A stretch of 64,000 nucleotides of DNA, taken from NCBI RefSeq assembly GCF_901000735.1, contig NC_081543.1:15279574-15343573 (forward strand). Reading direction: 5' to 3'. The notes beneath the pieces were generated by a model. It was not told where the DNA came from, ran no database searches, and saw nothing but the letters and a program-made list of their open reading frames with translations. Source of the stretch: Corylus avellana (lineage: Eukaryota > Streptophyta > Magnoliopsida > Fagales > Betulaceae). A program made the translations under genes and the position numbers. Below are positions 31,734 through 43,399 of the stretch, piece after piece; position 1 is the first letter of the stretch, and each line of letters begins with the position of its first letter.

Positions 31734-33066
31734 ATGGATTACAAGTGCGAGGTCGAACCCACAAAGAATTGTTTTTTTGAAAAAGCAACTTATATCTAAA
31801 CTAATTTTACCCTAACCTAGTTCCAAAAAGGTTTTGATTTTGGTTTTGAAAATTAAAAGACAAACATAAACTAAATAAAATAAAACAAAAGGTAAAGACT
31901 AAGGTTTAGGAATCCACACTCACCAAATCATAACAACATACTCCATGTTTATCAATATTAATATGAAGTTCTCACAATTAAAATCTTAGATATGTTTTAC
32001 TATGTTTCAAACAATTAATCAAAATCATCACATGTATCCATTCATCACACAAATCACAAAAGGAATCCAATATCAATTAAATCATCAGATGTATCTGTAA
32101 ATCACAAAAGATATCCAATCTTAATTGAAACACCAAATGTATTCGTAGAACAAATCACAAGGGATATCTAATTATTTAGGAAAATAAAATCAAGCAATCA
32201 ATTACGTGAAATTATCTTAAATCATCAAGTGTATCCTTAAATCACAAAAGATATTCAAGAATCACTCCACACATTGAAAAGATGTAAAACAATTGAAATA
32301 TTAAACCCAATAAAATCAGATAAATAAAGACTTACATGAAAGTATTGATGTTCTTCATCGGTGAGGCTTCATCCCCAACCTTAGTTGGGAATTTAGCTCC
32401 ACATAAAAATAAAACTTAAATCTAAAGAAAACCTAAACTAAAAAGAGAAAAACTATAGAATTTTGCTCTCTGGAATTCTCTTTATTTTTTTAAATGCAAA
32501 GAAGTCTATTTATAGGCTTAGGAAAGTCCTAGAAGCCCTATTAAACCTAGATAATTCAGAGGTCTGTCTCACAATCAAAATAGAAATCTAAAATCGGAAT
32601 AAGATTCGTTCAGATTTGTGTCCTTTAATTACGGGGAGATTTTTGCATAGTAACCGTCCGAATTAGGAAAATTATATTTCACAACGAATTGTATTATTTT
32701 GACTTAGCTTTCCAATGCCGCTTGAATCACTTCAATCCGATATTTGAGCGGAAAGTTATGATCAAAATACTGAGACATGTACAGAATCTGAATTTGAATC
32801 CGATCCGAAATCTTATCCAATCTGATCTTTAATCCGATTTAACTTTTTTCTTGGATTTGGTTGAACTTAACCACATCATCTAGGTCTTCTCAAAGTATGT
32901 TTTCTTCCAAACTTCGCATTTTTCCCTTTAAAGTTGTAGTTTTTCTTCAACGACCTACAAAATACTAAAAGCACGAAATTAACACAAAATATTAAATAAC
33001 GACACAACTAAAGGATTAACGAACGTAAATAAGGTGGTCCAAGTATGCAATATTTGGCACTTATCA
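31734..33066 (-). mobile_element. LTR fragment of a further family, 3' LTR orientation
   Basis: The right edge GGCACTTATCA (33066) is followed by AATACCTCCAAAC; on the minus strand this is a purine tract (GTTTGGAGGTATT) and an LTR start TGATAAGTGCC. Internal repeats of AAATCACAAAAGATATCCAA occur at 32050-32260. The other end is in the gap. No coding region is seen. Confidence 0.65.
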
Positions 33067-33645
33067 AATACCTCCAAACTTACATTTTGCTAGTCCCTTA
33101 GCAAAAGAAAACGACAAATAAAATGAAAGCAAGAAACATAAATCCTCTTTCGTATGAGAGACGATTGCATTTAGCATATGCAACAAGCCTTTTAAACCCT
33201 TAGGCATCCTTAGTGGACGAGTGAAGTCTCATGAGGCCTTAACATGAATGATACCCACAAACATTGTAGCACTATGTTGTTAACAAGAAAGAAGTTTCAC
33301 ATAAACCATGGTTCTTATTCATGAGCAAACTTAAAAAGACAAACACCATCATAACAGTCAAAAGGAAATCCAAAATCAAATCACTCATAAATGGACAATT
33401 GAGACCTCATATGTTCTGAAATGTGTAAAGTGTAATTAGCATATAATCATGAAGCTTTTAGTTTAAACTCAAGATAAGTTCCATAAAATTTGTAAGAATC
33501 CATAACAAATGAAACAACCAAGGCAAGATATGCATTTAGTTTTCATAGGCTCTGCAATGTCTAACTCCCTTAAGCTTTCTAATTGACTCATGTAACAAGT
33601 GTTAGGCCAATGACTCCCAAGCCAGGTGGCTTTAGGGCACTAGAT
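33067..33645 (-). mobile_element. Internal non-coding part of the same LTR element
   Basis: Sequence next to the polypurine tract, with no ORF, reaching the old ankyrin gene at about 33.65 kb. No gag or pol trace is visible, so the element is truncated or of a large non-coding type. Confidence 0.5.
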
Positions 33646-34348
33646 GTAAAACATCCATTTGAAATTGAATCCTCAATATCATTTTGATAGACTCCAAAAA
33701 TTTCCACTCAATTTCACTTATTAGAAACCATGAGTGGAGAGAACTTGCCTGGGGTTGATCATTGGATACTGCAATGTGCAAGAAAGTGTTGTCTTCCTCA
33801 TTCTTCCAATTCAGCAATTTATTTTCCCACAATGAGGAGGCATCTTCCAACGTGGTATGCTGAAGCCATCTTGTAAGGAGCTCAAAAGCATCTAGCTGGT
33901 TGTTATTCAGGACAAAATGAAGAGCAGTCTCTCCTTGAATTATTACATCTTTAATAGACATGGGACAAACCTTTCAAAATTCGGTCAAAATAGGGAGGTT
34001 TCTTGTTTGAGCTACATAATGCAAAGGAGTTGCCCCCTCCTTTCCTTGGACACGAACAAGGTCTTTATCGGCATAAAGTAGCCGGCTCACCACTTGGGTT
34101 TGGTTATCTTGCAAAGCAAGGTGCATCGGGGAGAAGCTATCTTGATTAAGCTTCCTAGCAAGTGACGGCTTTACCCTCATGATCTCCATGGCAAACTGAG
34201 TATGTCCAGCGGATGCAGCTATGTGTAAAGGAGTCTCAACATATGGAATTTTATCGATTGTATCCAAAATATATGGGTCTCCCCATACCAATGAGTGCAA
34301 GCCATCAATGCTTCCTTCCTGAGCAGCATCTCTCAAACTCTGATCCAT
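33646..34348 (-). pseudogene. BDA1-like ankyrin protein, exon 1, broken
   Basis: ATG at 34348 begins MDQSLRDAAQEGSIDGLHSL. Ankyrin repeats follow: ETPLHIAASAGHTQFAMEIM, SPMHLALQDNQTQVVSRLL, ATPLHYVAQTRNLPILTEF, ETALHFVLNNNQLDAFELL and NTFLHIAVSNDQPQ. An in-frame TGA (33974-33976) follows TEF where relatives have Leu. After NDQPQ (about 33751) the sequence GCAAGTTCT looks like a splice donor with GC instead of GT; the tail beyond is intron, then the LTR element. Exon 2, with the PGG and membrane domain, is absent here; a matching exon 2 lies at 6.9-7.6 kb on the other strand. Confidence 0.85.
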
Positions 34349-34559
34349 TAGAATTCAAAGAAGAGTGACAAGCAGCAAATCAAAAAAAAGAAAATGTGTT
34401 AAGCAGTAAATTGTTGACACTGACTACTAATTAACGCAGCTACTATGAAGAGAGAGATGAGGAGAGTTATTAAGTGCAAAGAAGAAGATTAGCTCGTTCC
34501 TTTTTTATAGGATTAATGTTTGAGTGAATGGTGATGACTGATGAATCTGATTATATACT

Positions 34560-34580
34560 AAGATGGATATATATAGGGAT
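34560..34580 (-). promoter_or_regulatory. TATA-like box upstream of the ankyrin exon
   Basis: CTATATATATCC on the minus strand lies about 220 bp upstream of the ATG at 34348, a plausible TATA box. Position-based inference only. Confidence 0.4.
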
Positions 34581-35302
34581 TAGTAACGCTGTGACGTACA
34601 TGTGAAAAACACATGCTACCTGAAGGATCCGGCTTATTAAGTGTTGTTTTAAAAACAACATCACATCTCCTGTAATAAAATTAACGGTGCAGATTGTAAA
34701 TCAATTCATTTAAGTGAAAATGACACGGCGGGCAAACGTTTAATGACAACCACCAAGTATCACGCCGTTCAAACGTTAGCAGGGGTGCTTGCACGCGTAC
34801 GTACGAAATATACTAGCTTGTCAGGTGGGTCTTGGAATCTTATGGGGTTCGTCCAAATTAGCACCAATTAATTATTTATATTAGGATTAGTCGAGGAAGG
34901 GTGGTATAAGTATTTTGCTTGCCTTTAGAAATATATATAGTCTTACTAGACTGGCAGCGAAAAATATAAGTAAACTTTTTGGTTTTGGGTTGGTTATATA
35001 AGAAATAATATGATAAATATAAAAGCGGAATAATAATAATGAAAGGAAATAAAATAAACATAAAGATTAAGGTGGTTCGGCTTCTAGCCTACATCCACAC
35101 ATCAAAGTCTTTAATAGGCTACATATTTCATTGATTTATATCTTGAGTACACAACTATATTTATAGAGATTTACATATGATTTAAATTATTTTAAATACA
35201 ATCACATCCTTGAAATCATGGTTAATAAATATTATCTAAATTCCTTAAATTAGAAAATATAAAATCAATATTTATTCCAAAGAATTTCTATCCTTAACAT
35301 GT
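34581..35302. other. Upstream flank of the ankyrin exon, no gene seen
   Basis: Ordinary AT-rich sequence; no repeat or ORF I can identify. Confidence 0.4.
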
Positions 35303-35446
35303 TAGAGTATCTTCAATAGATTGTTTAAAACATTATTAATTTGTTCTGACGTGCTTTTACAGTAAGATTCAACGATTAATCTCAATGAAAATGAGTCACA
35401 GAATTAAAAAAGAGGCTCACAATGATCGAAGATGCTTCGAGCCATG
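35303..35446. mobile_element. Possible small MITE
   Basis: Left end TAGAGTATCTTCAATAGATTGT and right end, reversed, CGAAGCATCTTCGATCATTGTG share a GAGCATCTTC-like inverted terminus. Target duplication is not clear. Confidence 0.35.
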
Positions 35447-35889
35447 AGAAAGTAATGCTTACATAAAGAATAAAATAAATAAATAAATCAAAACAGTGAT
35501 TTCTGGCGTACATCTAGTTAGCGTTTACTATAAATACCAAGAAAAAAAATTTTGTGCCGCACTTGTAAAACACCAGAATTTTCCGGGTTCATGAGTTGAA
35601 CACCAGGAATTCCTCCTTCCACACAGCTGAACATCATGAATTCCTGGCTCATCATGAATTCCTGAAATGTCATGGATCTCTTCTTTACCCGCCAGAAATT
35701 TGCATTACTTGCTTAATAGTTTTATTTTCTCTTCTCTAAACTACACCACTTAGATCTAATTAGTTCAAACATTATCTTCTTCTTGTAAGAAATTTCATTT
35801 AAAGTATGTCTCTTATGTCATAAATATTATTGTAATTATAAAATATAAATAATTACGGTGTTCAGTAATTTATTCCAATTAAAGCTTAT

Positions 35890-36020
35890 TGTGTAAATCA
35901 AATATTCTGAATTAAATTACTGATTTAATTCTTGTGGAACAAGTATTTGATTTCAATCAAATATTCTGAATTAAATCACTGATTTAATTCTTGTGGAACA
36001 AGTATTTGATTTAATTAAAG
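35890..36020. repeat. Two-copy tandem repeat, ~60 bp
   Basis: TCAAATATTCTGAATTAAAT, a GATTTAATTC core and TTGTGGAACAAGTATTTGAT occur twice in a row, probably within the LTR of the copia element that follows. Confidence 0.75.
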
Positions 36021-36260
36021 ATTTTATTTTTGTAGAATCAATTAGCTGTATTGATTTGATTTTTATTCCTTGATGGGAAGAATAATTAAGGTAACAGCTC
36101 TAATGGGTCTCTCAATATTTTTTGTTTTTCAGATTTGTTTCTGTGAAGCTGTTCTTCAATTGGCTTGAGCAAAGCATGACTAGAGGTATTTATATAATTA
36201 TTCATTTCGCTACTAATTTTATTGTCAATTAGCATTTAATTATATATTGAATCTTACATG

Positions 36261-36272
36261 TGGTATCAAAGC
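36261..36272 (+). other. Primer binding site, degenerate initiator tRNA-Met type
   Basis: TGGTATCAAAGC, one change from TGGTATCAGAGC. It marks the end of a copia 5' LTR at about 36258. Confidence 0.7.
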
Positions 36273-36822
36273 ATTCTAGATACTCGTATAAAAGTGAAAA
36301 AACAAATTCTCATGCCTTATTGCAATAGTGTGAACAAATAATATATAGTGGGGAAAACAGTTTGGGCCATAGTGGGTTTAGAACTTAGGTTTTTGAGGAA
36401 CAAAGGGCTTAAGATCACTTCAAGACCATTAGGCTATTCAATTTATGATACTTTAGTGTTACATTTTTATTTATCTTATGATTTAAATTGTTCAGTATTA
36501 AATTATTGTTTCTTTAATACATGAATTCAATGATATATTTATTCTTTTAATTGTTTAAATATAAATTGTTTGATACCTAGACCTGAGAATAATTAACTAA
36601 GCCTCATGTGTTGGTGAATGTTTATGGTACTATCCAAAATTGCAATCGGAAAGCTCTAGCAAGGCAAGTCTTGGGACTTAAGTGTGCCGTTGTGCGCCCC
36701 CTCACTTACCTGGGACACTATCCGGTTGTACTTTGGAAAAATACTGTTTACCCACTAACATGATGGTTTTGTCTTTTATTCTTTGTAACTTTAGTTTTGG
36801 CATCTATACAGTTATTGGATGT

Positions 36823-37560
36823 TAATAAAGTCGTGATTATCATAATAATTTTGGGAGAACCACAACATCTCGATTTTATAATGATGATTGCATCAAGATC
36901 ATATATGTGAACTTCATAAGGAAAATTAACATCCTATTGTAATTAATTCATAAATTTAATTACTAATCCCCACAGGGATGTTATTATTTTTATGACTTAA
37001 TTAGAATAAGATAATAAATTTAACTTTAAAAATAAAATTTCTCTTAGGCCCACAGGTACGGAGAATTTTATTTATTAATGTTAAATTTATTAGTCCTATT
37101 AAAGAGTAAATTTCATGCGTGATGCAACCTTTGCCCACAGGTAGGTTGAAATTTACTACTAAATTAGCATTGGTTAATTTAAATGAATTCGATGTTAATG
37201 AAGTCGTAATTGTCATAATAATTTTTGGGAGAGCCACAACATCCCAATTTTATAATGATAATTGCATCAAGATTATATATATGAACTTCATAAAGAAAAT
37301 TAACATCGTGTTGTAATTAATTCATAAATTTAATTTGCCAATCCCCATAGGGACGTTTTTATTTTTATGAGTTAATTAGAATAAGATAGTAAATTTAACA
37401 TTGAAAATAAAATTTCTCTTAGGCCCACAGGTACGGAAAATTTTATTTATTAATTCTAAATTTATTAGTCTTATCAATAAAGAGTAAATTTCATGCGTGA
37501 TGCACCTTTGCCCACAGGTAGGTTGAAATTTACTATTAAAGTAACATTGGTTAATTTAAA
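36823..37560 (+). repeat. Leader duplication of the copia element, ~370 bp x 2
   Basis: Two consecutive copies share ATCATAATAATTTTGGGAGA-type starts, TGCATCAAGAT, CTTAGGCCCACAGGTACGG and TTTGCCCACAGGTAGGTTGA. They lie between the primer site and gag. Confidence 0.85.
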
Positions 37561-37689
37561 TAAGGTTATTTCATAGCATTAAAGTATATAATTTTTCTTG
37601 GTTACTGGATGTATTCCTACTGCTTTAATTATTAGTATTTTATGTTCCAATAATTCATAGTGGTAATTTTTCCTGACTGAAAAGAAAAA

Positions 37690-39207
37690 TGTGCTTTTCA
37701 CTTTGGGGTGTTTGGAGACTGAATTGGCGTTTCGTGTGGATGAATCACCTTCTCCCACGGAATCAAGTACGCCACATGAAATTATTAAATATGAACGATT
37801 GTAGTGATTTAAATCGCTTAAGTTTCAACGTTCAAGAAATCTCATATCAAGGAAAGCATTAGGGTTTTATTCTTTAATGTTTTAAGGCCAAAGAAAGGTC
37901 ATTGAGGAACATTTAGTGAGTTCCAATAAGGCTTTGGCATGCACCCTAATAGAAAAGCTTTAAAGTAAAACATTTTACAGTTCCAAAATGTGCTTGAGCA
38001 CATTATGGAAATGAAGGACATAACAGCTCATTATAAAGTCCCTAAAGGATGAGTTTTTGAGTCATTATGGTCAATTTTATTCTCTCATCTAAATATGATA
38101 TTTTTTCAAATATCTTGTGGCACACATAAGGATAACTGATCAATTAAGGAACTTCTGATCATATGTGTTCAAGAAGATGAGAGATTAAGACATGAGAATC
38201 TAGAAAGTTACTCATGTTAAGGGAAAGACCTTTAGAGGCAATCATGTCCAATAGTTGATGAATGAGAACAAGGTGCCAACAAAGTGTTATGGCAATTAAG
38301 ATACTTGTTTCTCTTACACTAAGGAGAATTATGGGCATATAAAGAATGATTGCATAAAGTATCATAAATGCCTTGAAATAAAGGTAATCTCATATACCTA
38401 GTGTGTCATGAATCTCTTTTATTAACTCTCTTAAGGACTATGTGGATTGAATTTGGTTTAGCGGTCCACGTTGTCAACATAATGCAGGGTTTTCTAAATA
38501 ATACTTATTTACAATTGGAAGTTGTTGGGATCTATAGATTAATTTTAAAAATTCAGTTATGTCATTTTGACCTTAATAATGTTTTTATATATTCCACAAT
38601 TCTTTTAGAAATTTAAGTTCTATTTTAGTTTGTTAAAATCAAATTTGAATATTGTTAAAAAAATTTTGGGTGGAATATTAAATTAATGGTCTATTTAAAA
38701 GTGATCTAGATCCCAATTTTCGGAAAATTAATCCTTGCATATAAATGTTGACATAAAGCAGAGTCTTATGAATGAGAAAATCCTCTATGTTATGGCATTG
38801 GAGATTGGAATATATCTCTATAAAGAATAAAAGGTCGATAAATGATAGAGTTTTTACGACTCTTGAAATTTACTATCTTTGGTATTTATGTGGACTGCAT
38901 TAAGGAAAAACAGACTAACTATACCACTAAAGGTGCCAACAAAAGGATTTTTTGAAATTTTCAAGATCATGTACAAGTGTAACATTTTCATACTTCTTAC
39001 CTAAATGGTTAGAGATATCCTATCTCTTCCAGTAATAACCATATAAGGTTTATGTATCTCTATCTTCTAAATCATAAGGTTTGGGCATTAATGCTTCCAG
39101 TACCTATTAGGTAGAAGTAGAGAAACAAAACAAAAGAAAATCAAGATCGTAAGATCCGATAGAGGCAGATAGTATTATGGTAGATACACAAAAAGGGGAC
39201 ATGAAAG
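37690..39207 (+). pseudogene. Ty1/copia gag-pol remnant (gag, protease, integrase start)
   Basis: Heavily decayed plus-strand pieces, in order: gag start (VDEPPSPTESSTPHEIIKYE, near 37.74 kb); MEMKDITAHYKV; VQEDERLRHENLESY; a zinc-knuckle-like region near 38.33 kb; a protease-like piece with MWIEFGLAVHVVN and QGFLNNTYLQ; a GAG-pre-integrase region (MLWHWRLEYISIKNKRSIND); and an integrase start with VEVEKQNKRKS then DPIEADSIMVDTQKGDMK. Many stops and frameshifts. The gap at 39208 ends the trace; RT and RNase H are not seen beyond it. Confidence 0.75.
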
Positions 39208-39307
39208 NNNNNNNNNNNNNNNNNNNNNNNNNNNNNNNNNNNNNNNNNNNNNNNNNNNNNNNNNNNNNNNNNNNNNNNNNNNNNNNNNNNNNNNNNNNNN
39301 NNNNNNN
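39208..39307. other. Assembly gap (100 N)
   Basis: Placeholder gap inside or at the end of the copia pol. Confidence 0.99.
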
Positions 39308-40182
39308 GCTTAGAAATCTATCCACCACATTTTTGTAAAGATTAGTAGTTAGTCATGTGATGCGTGTCTTGAAAAGTATATTTTGTTTTTGTTTTTTTTT
39401 TGGAAATATGCTTTGATATGACATAAATTGTAAAAACTGTTTTTTGTATTTTTAATAAGTTTATGTGTGTAAGTTGGTTTTTGGTATTCTTATTTTAAGA
39501 AGAAAAAAACAAAAGATAGAAAACAAGAATTTCGACAAATAGAGCCCAAGTTTGTTGTCAATTTTATTTTATACTCCGCTGCTTACCAATGATAACCAAA
39601 AGAATTCACAAGTCTCAAAAGGACAAATATTCTTAAAAAAAAAAAAAAAAAAGAAGCAAAAAATAATAAAAACCTACTGTCGCTGTAGGTATAGTGATGA
39701 CTATGGCCACTGCCGTGGATTAACAGTTTTCTTTTTAATGTATTTTTTTTTAAAATAAAATTATAATAATATTTTTGTCAAGTTTTATAAAAGAGTGAAT
39801 TGCAATTTTTTTAGTTGTTTGAGACGAGACATGACTTGAATTAAAAGTTAACAGTTTGTCAGAATTGAAGTTATTGTACCTCAATAGCATCTAGGAGACT
39901 AGAATAACTATTATACCTCTTAATTAATTAAAAAATGTTAGTAAAATAATAATAATAATAATACGGATTTACAAGACTCATATACGTACAAAAAAATCTA
40001 TCCACCACGCATGAAAAATAAGGATATTAATTCAAATCCTTTTTAACTATTTTTTCCTTTTGTGCAAACATGTACAAATAAATAAAATAAAATAAAATAA
40101 AATTATTCACCACACATTTGTTAAGGGACCCCCATATATGTGCTTAGAAAAAAAAAAAAAAAAAAGAAGAGAAAGAAAGACC

Positions 40183-40215
<33 letters not shown>
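39308..40215. repeat. Non-coding segment with dispersed TATCCACCACACATTTGT motif (copy A)
   Basis: Variants of AAATCTATCCACCACACATTTGTAAAG occur near 39316, 39998, 40107, 40538 and 40625, separated by unrelated AT-rich sequence. The same motifs recur at 47348 and 47430. No ORF. An AT microsatellite ends the segment at 40184-40216. Confidence 0.7.
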
Positions 40216-40216
<1 letters not shown>

Positions 40217-40218
<2 letters not shown>

Positions 40219-40522
40219 TACCACCAAGGTGGTAGTTAAGTTGGTAAAGCAGCAAGGGAAAAGTTTTCCCCTTCCTTTCATTCTAGTGGTCGCATATTCG
40301 AATTCACTTACGGTAGTAGATGCGTGAATTAGATGCTATTATGAAGGGGCTTTATTGGCTTACACCTTAGTGGAGTTGTGGTGACAGGCTCGCCTTTCCA
40401 AGCAGTAGCTATGGTTCAAACCGGACATTTTATAGCAGGTGGGAACCCCAATGGTAACGCTTAAGGAGGAAATTACACTGGTTGCCCCTTTCCACCTTTT
40501 TAATTAAAAAAAAAAAAAAAAA
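40217..40522 (+). mobile_element. tRNA-derived SINE
   Basis: Starts CTACCACCAAGGTGG; GTGGTAGTTAAGTTGGTAAAG fits an RNA polymerase III A box and GGTCGCATATTCGAATTC about 45 bp later resembles a B box. A non-tRNA body follows (TTACACCTTAGTGGAGTTG, GGTTCAAACCGG) and it ends in TTAATT plus a 17-base A tail. AT-repeat sequence flanks both sides, so the target duplication cannot be read cleanly. Confidence 0.7.
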
Positions 40523-40714
40523 GTATATATATGTACTTCAAATCTATCAACCGCACATTTGTAAAGATCGAAGAGTCCAATAATAGTATTAAAGATTCGC
40601 AGGAGCCAAAAATGTAGTTGAAGTCTATCCACCACACATTTGTTCATGTCCGTGAGGAAAGATATACTAGTGGCTACAGTAACGACGTGTGTAGAATTTA
40701 TATCCCTACACCAT

Positions 40715-40719
40715 TAAAT
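40715..40719. repeat. Target site duplication, left copy (TAAAT)
   Basis: TAAAT, repeated at 45565-45569. Confidence 0.85.
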
Positions 40720-41044
40720 TGTTGGATTCTTAACGATAGTAGGATCTTGTATAATTAATCTCAGGAAGGATTTCTCCCGTTAGGGTGGAAATCCTGTGGA
40801 GATCAAGAGAACTTGAACACACATTTTGTACGTAACAAAACCAATGTACGTAAAAATTGAGAGAGATTGTGTTTGTGTTCTCATGGGACTCTATTTATAG
40901 AGTCCCAACTTAACTCTTGACCAAGAGTTATGTCTCTTGACCGGTTACCTCCACTGGAAGTTATATTACCTTCCTGTATATATTATACAATCTGGCGTGG
41001 GTATGACCACACTTATAATAGTGTGATCATCCTATGCACCTTCA
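40720..41044 (-). repeat. 3' LTR of the copia-derived element
   Basis: 325 bp, TGTTGGATTC...CACCTTCA. A TATA box lies inside a perfect inverted repeat at 40885-40906 (GGGACTCTAT, 2-nt spacer, ATAGAGTCCC). Confidence 0.92.
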
Positions 41045-41139
41045 TCTCCCACTTGATCATACTATTATGATCGGTAATAAAACCCTAGTTATACATGTTT
41101 ACCTTTGGTACCATAAAACATGTCAACTCCTTATTTGCT

Positions 41140-42200
41140 AACGCTTGCAGACAATAGTCAGATTATAACATCTTTGATGTGTACACACTTATGTTATTTC
41201 ATCTGATTGCACCTTTTTACCATATGTGTCTTACTGGCGACATACTAGTGGTGACTTTACTTGCTATATAATCTAAGCAAATAACATTAATTATCCATAG
41301 TTGGGAATACAGTCCACACCCAAACTACAATTAATGATTTTTACATAGTAACCATATGTAAACTTGTATTGAATTTTTCATTTAATTTCTTATCTCCAAG
41401 GTTATCCCTATTTGAGATTTACATTGACACTTCTTTCCGATGACTATCGGTATATAGATATTATACCAAACTTAACATAATGCCTTTAAGTGGACTTTAC
41501 ACATTTATGTCTGTTTATGATATCTATATTCACAAGGGTCATTCACCCAAGAATGTTCATTACATTTAATGAGGCGTAAGAAACGTATACCATCATTCAT
41601 TCAGGCATTCCCTGAATCCTTCTGATTATGCCGTTTTTACCATTAGTTGAGCATGATTACCATGGTAGTAATAATTTTGCCCTATGCCAACTCTCATCTG
41701 TAAAACCTACAGATTGTCGTTAGATCATGACATGGCTATACGTGCGCACGTTTTCGTCATCTTATCTGACCGCATCCTTTACCATATACTTCCTTACCGC
41801 TATAGTATATTAGGGATGACTTCATTTCGCTATCTCTCAAACGAACGGCATCAATTCTCCATGGTTGGGAGTATAGTCCACACCCATTCCACAATTGACG
41901 ACTTCAGTCGTACACAAAACCATGTGTCGATCTGCGCTAAAGTTTTGATCAAGTACTTCCTTTAAAGCCATTATTCCTATGGTTTTACTTGATACACCTT
42001 ATTAGCGTCTTTTTACACTCTCTGAGCATAGATACTATCCAATCTCAACATAATGCCTTTCAGTGGACTTTACATTTATGTGAGATGTAATATCTGTACC
42101 TCATTAGTGTCATCTGCCCTTAACTGACCAATTCTTTTCCCATTAGGCAGAAGTGCATAAAATCGTTCTTCCAGGCGTCCCTGGATCCTTCTGACTATGT
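41140..42200 (-). repeat. Internal duplication, ~570-bp units, in the copia-derived element
   Basis: Two diverged units: ACATAATGCCTTTAAGTGGA near 41477 against ACATAATGCCTTTCAGTGGA near 42048, and TTGGGAATACAGTCCACACC near 41303 against TTGGGAGTATAGTCCACACC near 41865. Both end with a CCCTGGATCCTTCTGA-like block. Non-coding, between RNase H and the 3' LTR. Confidence 0.75.
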
Positions 42201-42221
42201 GTCAACCCATGTAGCTCTCAC

Positions 42222-43180
42222 CTAGGTGTATTTCAATCCCATTGTTGCTACATGCCCTCTGAATTTATCCAGAGGCAACCCCTTGGTCATAGGATCGGCT
42301 ACCATCTCTATTAATGAAATAAATTCAACCTTTATTTCACATTTCTCCACTATATCTTGAATATTGTGATAACTTCTATCAATGTGTTTGTCTTTGGAGC
42401 TATGTGCTCCACTTTTTATTAAAGAGATAGCAGACTTATTATCACAAAACACATTTATTGGTCTACTAGGTATACCTAAATTAAATTGTCGACAAAAAAT
42501 TAAATCCAAACCAAATTACTTACCTTTGTGCTGCATGTAATGTACTAAGCTCCATTGTGATTTGTGAACTCCGCAACACAGCCTTGTTTCTTTCTGAAAC
42601 CAAGAAACAACCATTCCACCAAATAGAAATATGCATTCACTTGTAAATTTTTTATCATCTAGATAACCTGCAAAACCTGCATCGCTATTACTTGTCATAA
42701 CATACATGAGGATGCCCATAGCCTGGGCATAGGGGACATTTTCATTTCTTTGTTATTTACTCCTCATTTCTAGAGCACATAGTCACTTTGCTCTTCGCAC
42801 ACAAGTGTGCTCAAAACTTTACAATTCTCCAAATTGTACCTTTTGAACACTTTATTCGGATAATTTTCGATCCAAAAACAATAATCTTGAGTTTCTATAT
42901 CCAGAAATTCTTGTACCAAGAACATGAGTGTCATTACCCATGTCTTTCATTTTAAAATTTGAATCTTGAGAATGCCTTTTATTTCATTCATCATATCTGA
43001 ACAATTATGAGCTAACAATATACCATTAACATATAATGGCTATATTATTAACTTATCTTGGCACCTTTATGTGTAAACACAGTGATTTAACGAACTCATC
43101 TCATATCCTATTTCCAGTATAACTTGGTGGAACTTCAAATACCACTGTGTCATTATCACTCAAAACATAATGATCTCTAA
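42222..43180 (-). pseudogene. Ty1/copia RT (C-terminal) and RNase H remnant
   Basis: RNase H: SNSDAGFAGYLDDKKFTSE, GMVVSWFQKETRLCC, NVFCDNKSAISLIKSGAHSS, KDKHIDRSYHNIQDIV and EMVADPMTKGLPLDKF, the standard copia C-terminus. To the right (42.78-43.18 kb) broken RT frames read FKMKDMGNDTHVLGTRISGY, matching the region after the RT active site. The YVDD box itself is decayed. Several stops and a frameshift separate the pieces. Confidence 0.85.
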
Positions 43181-43399
43181 GTATACTTGACAGTTGCCTT
43201 TATCTCTTACTCCCACTGTTTCCATCACTTGCATCCACAAGTAATTGATTTTTAAACTTTCTTTTACTCCCACTGTTTTGAACATATGTGTCTTGTTCAT
43301 CTTGTAATGGAGTATCTTGTAGTTCTAGACATTGAGAATCTACATTTTGTGAAAGTTAGATCATTTTCATAAGAGTAATTTAGTTGATATTCTGAAGAA

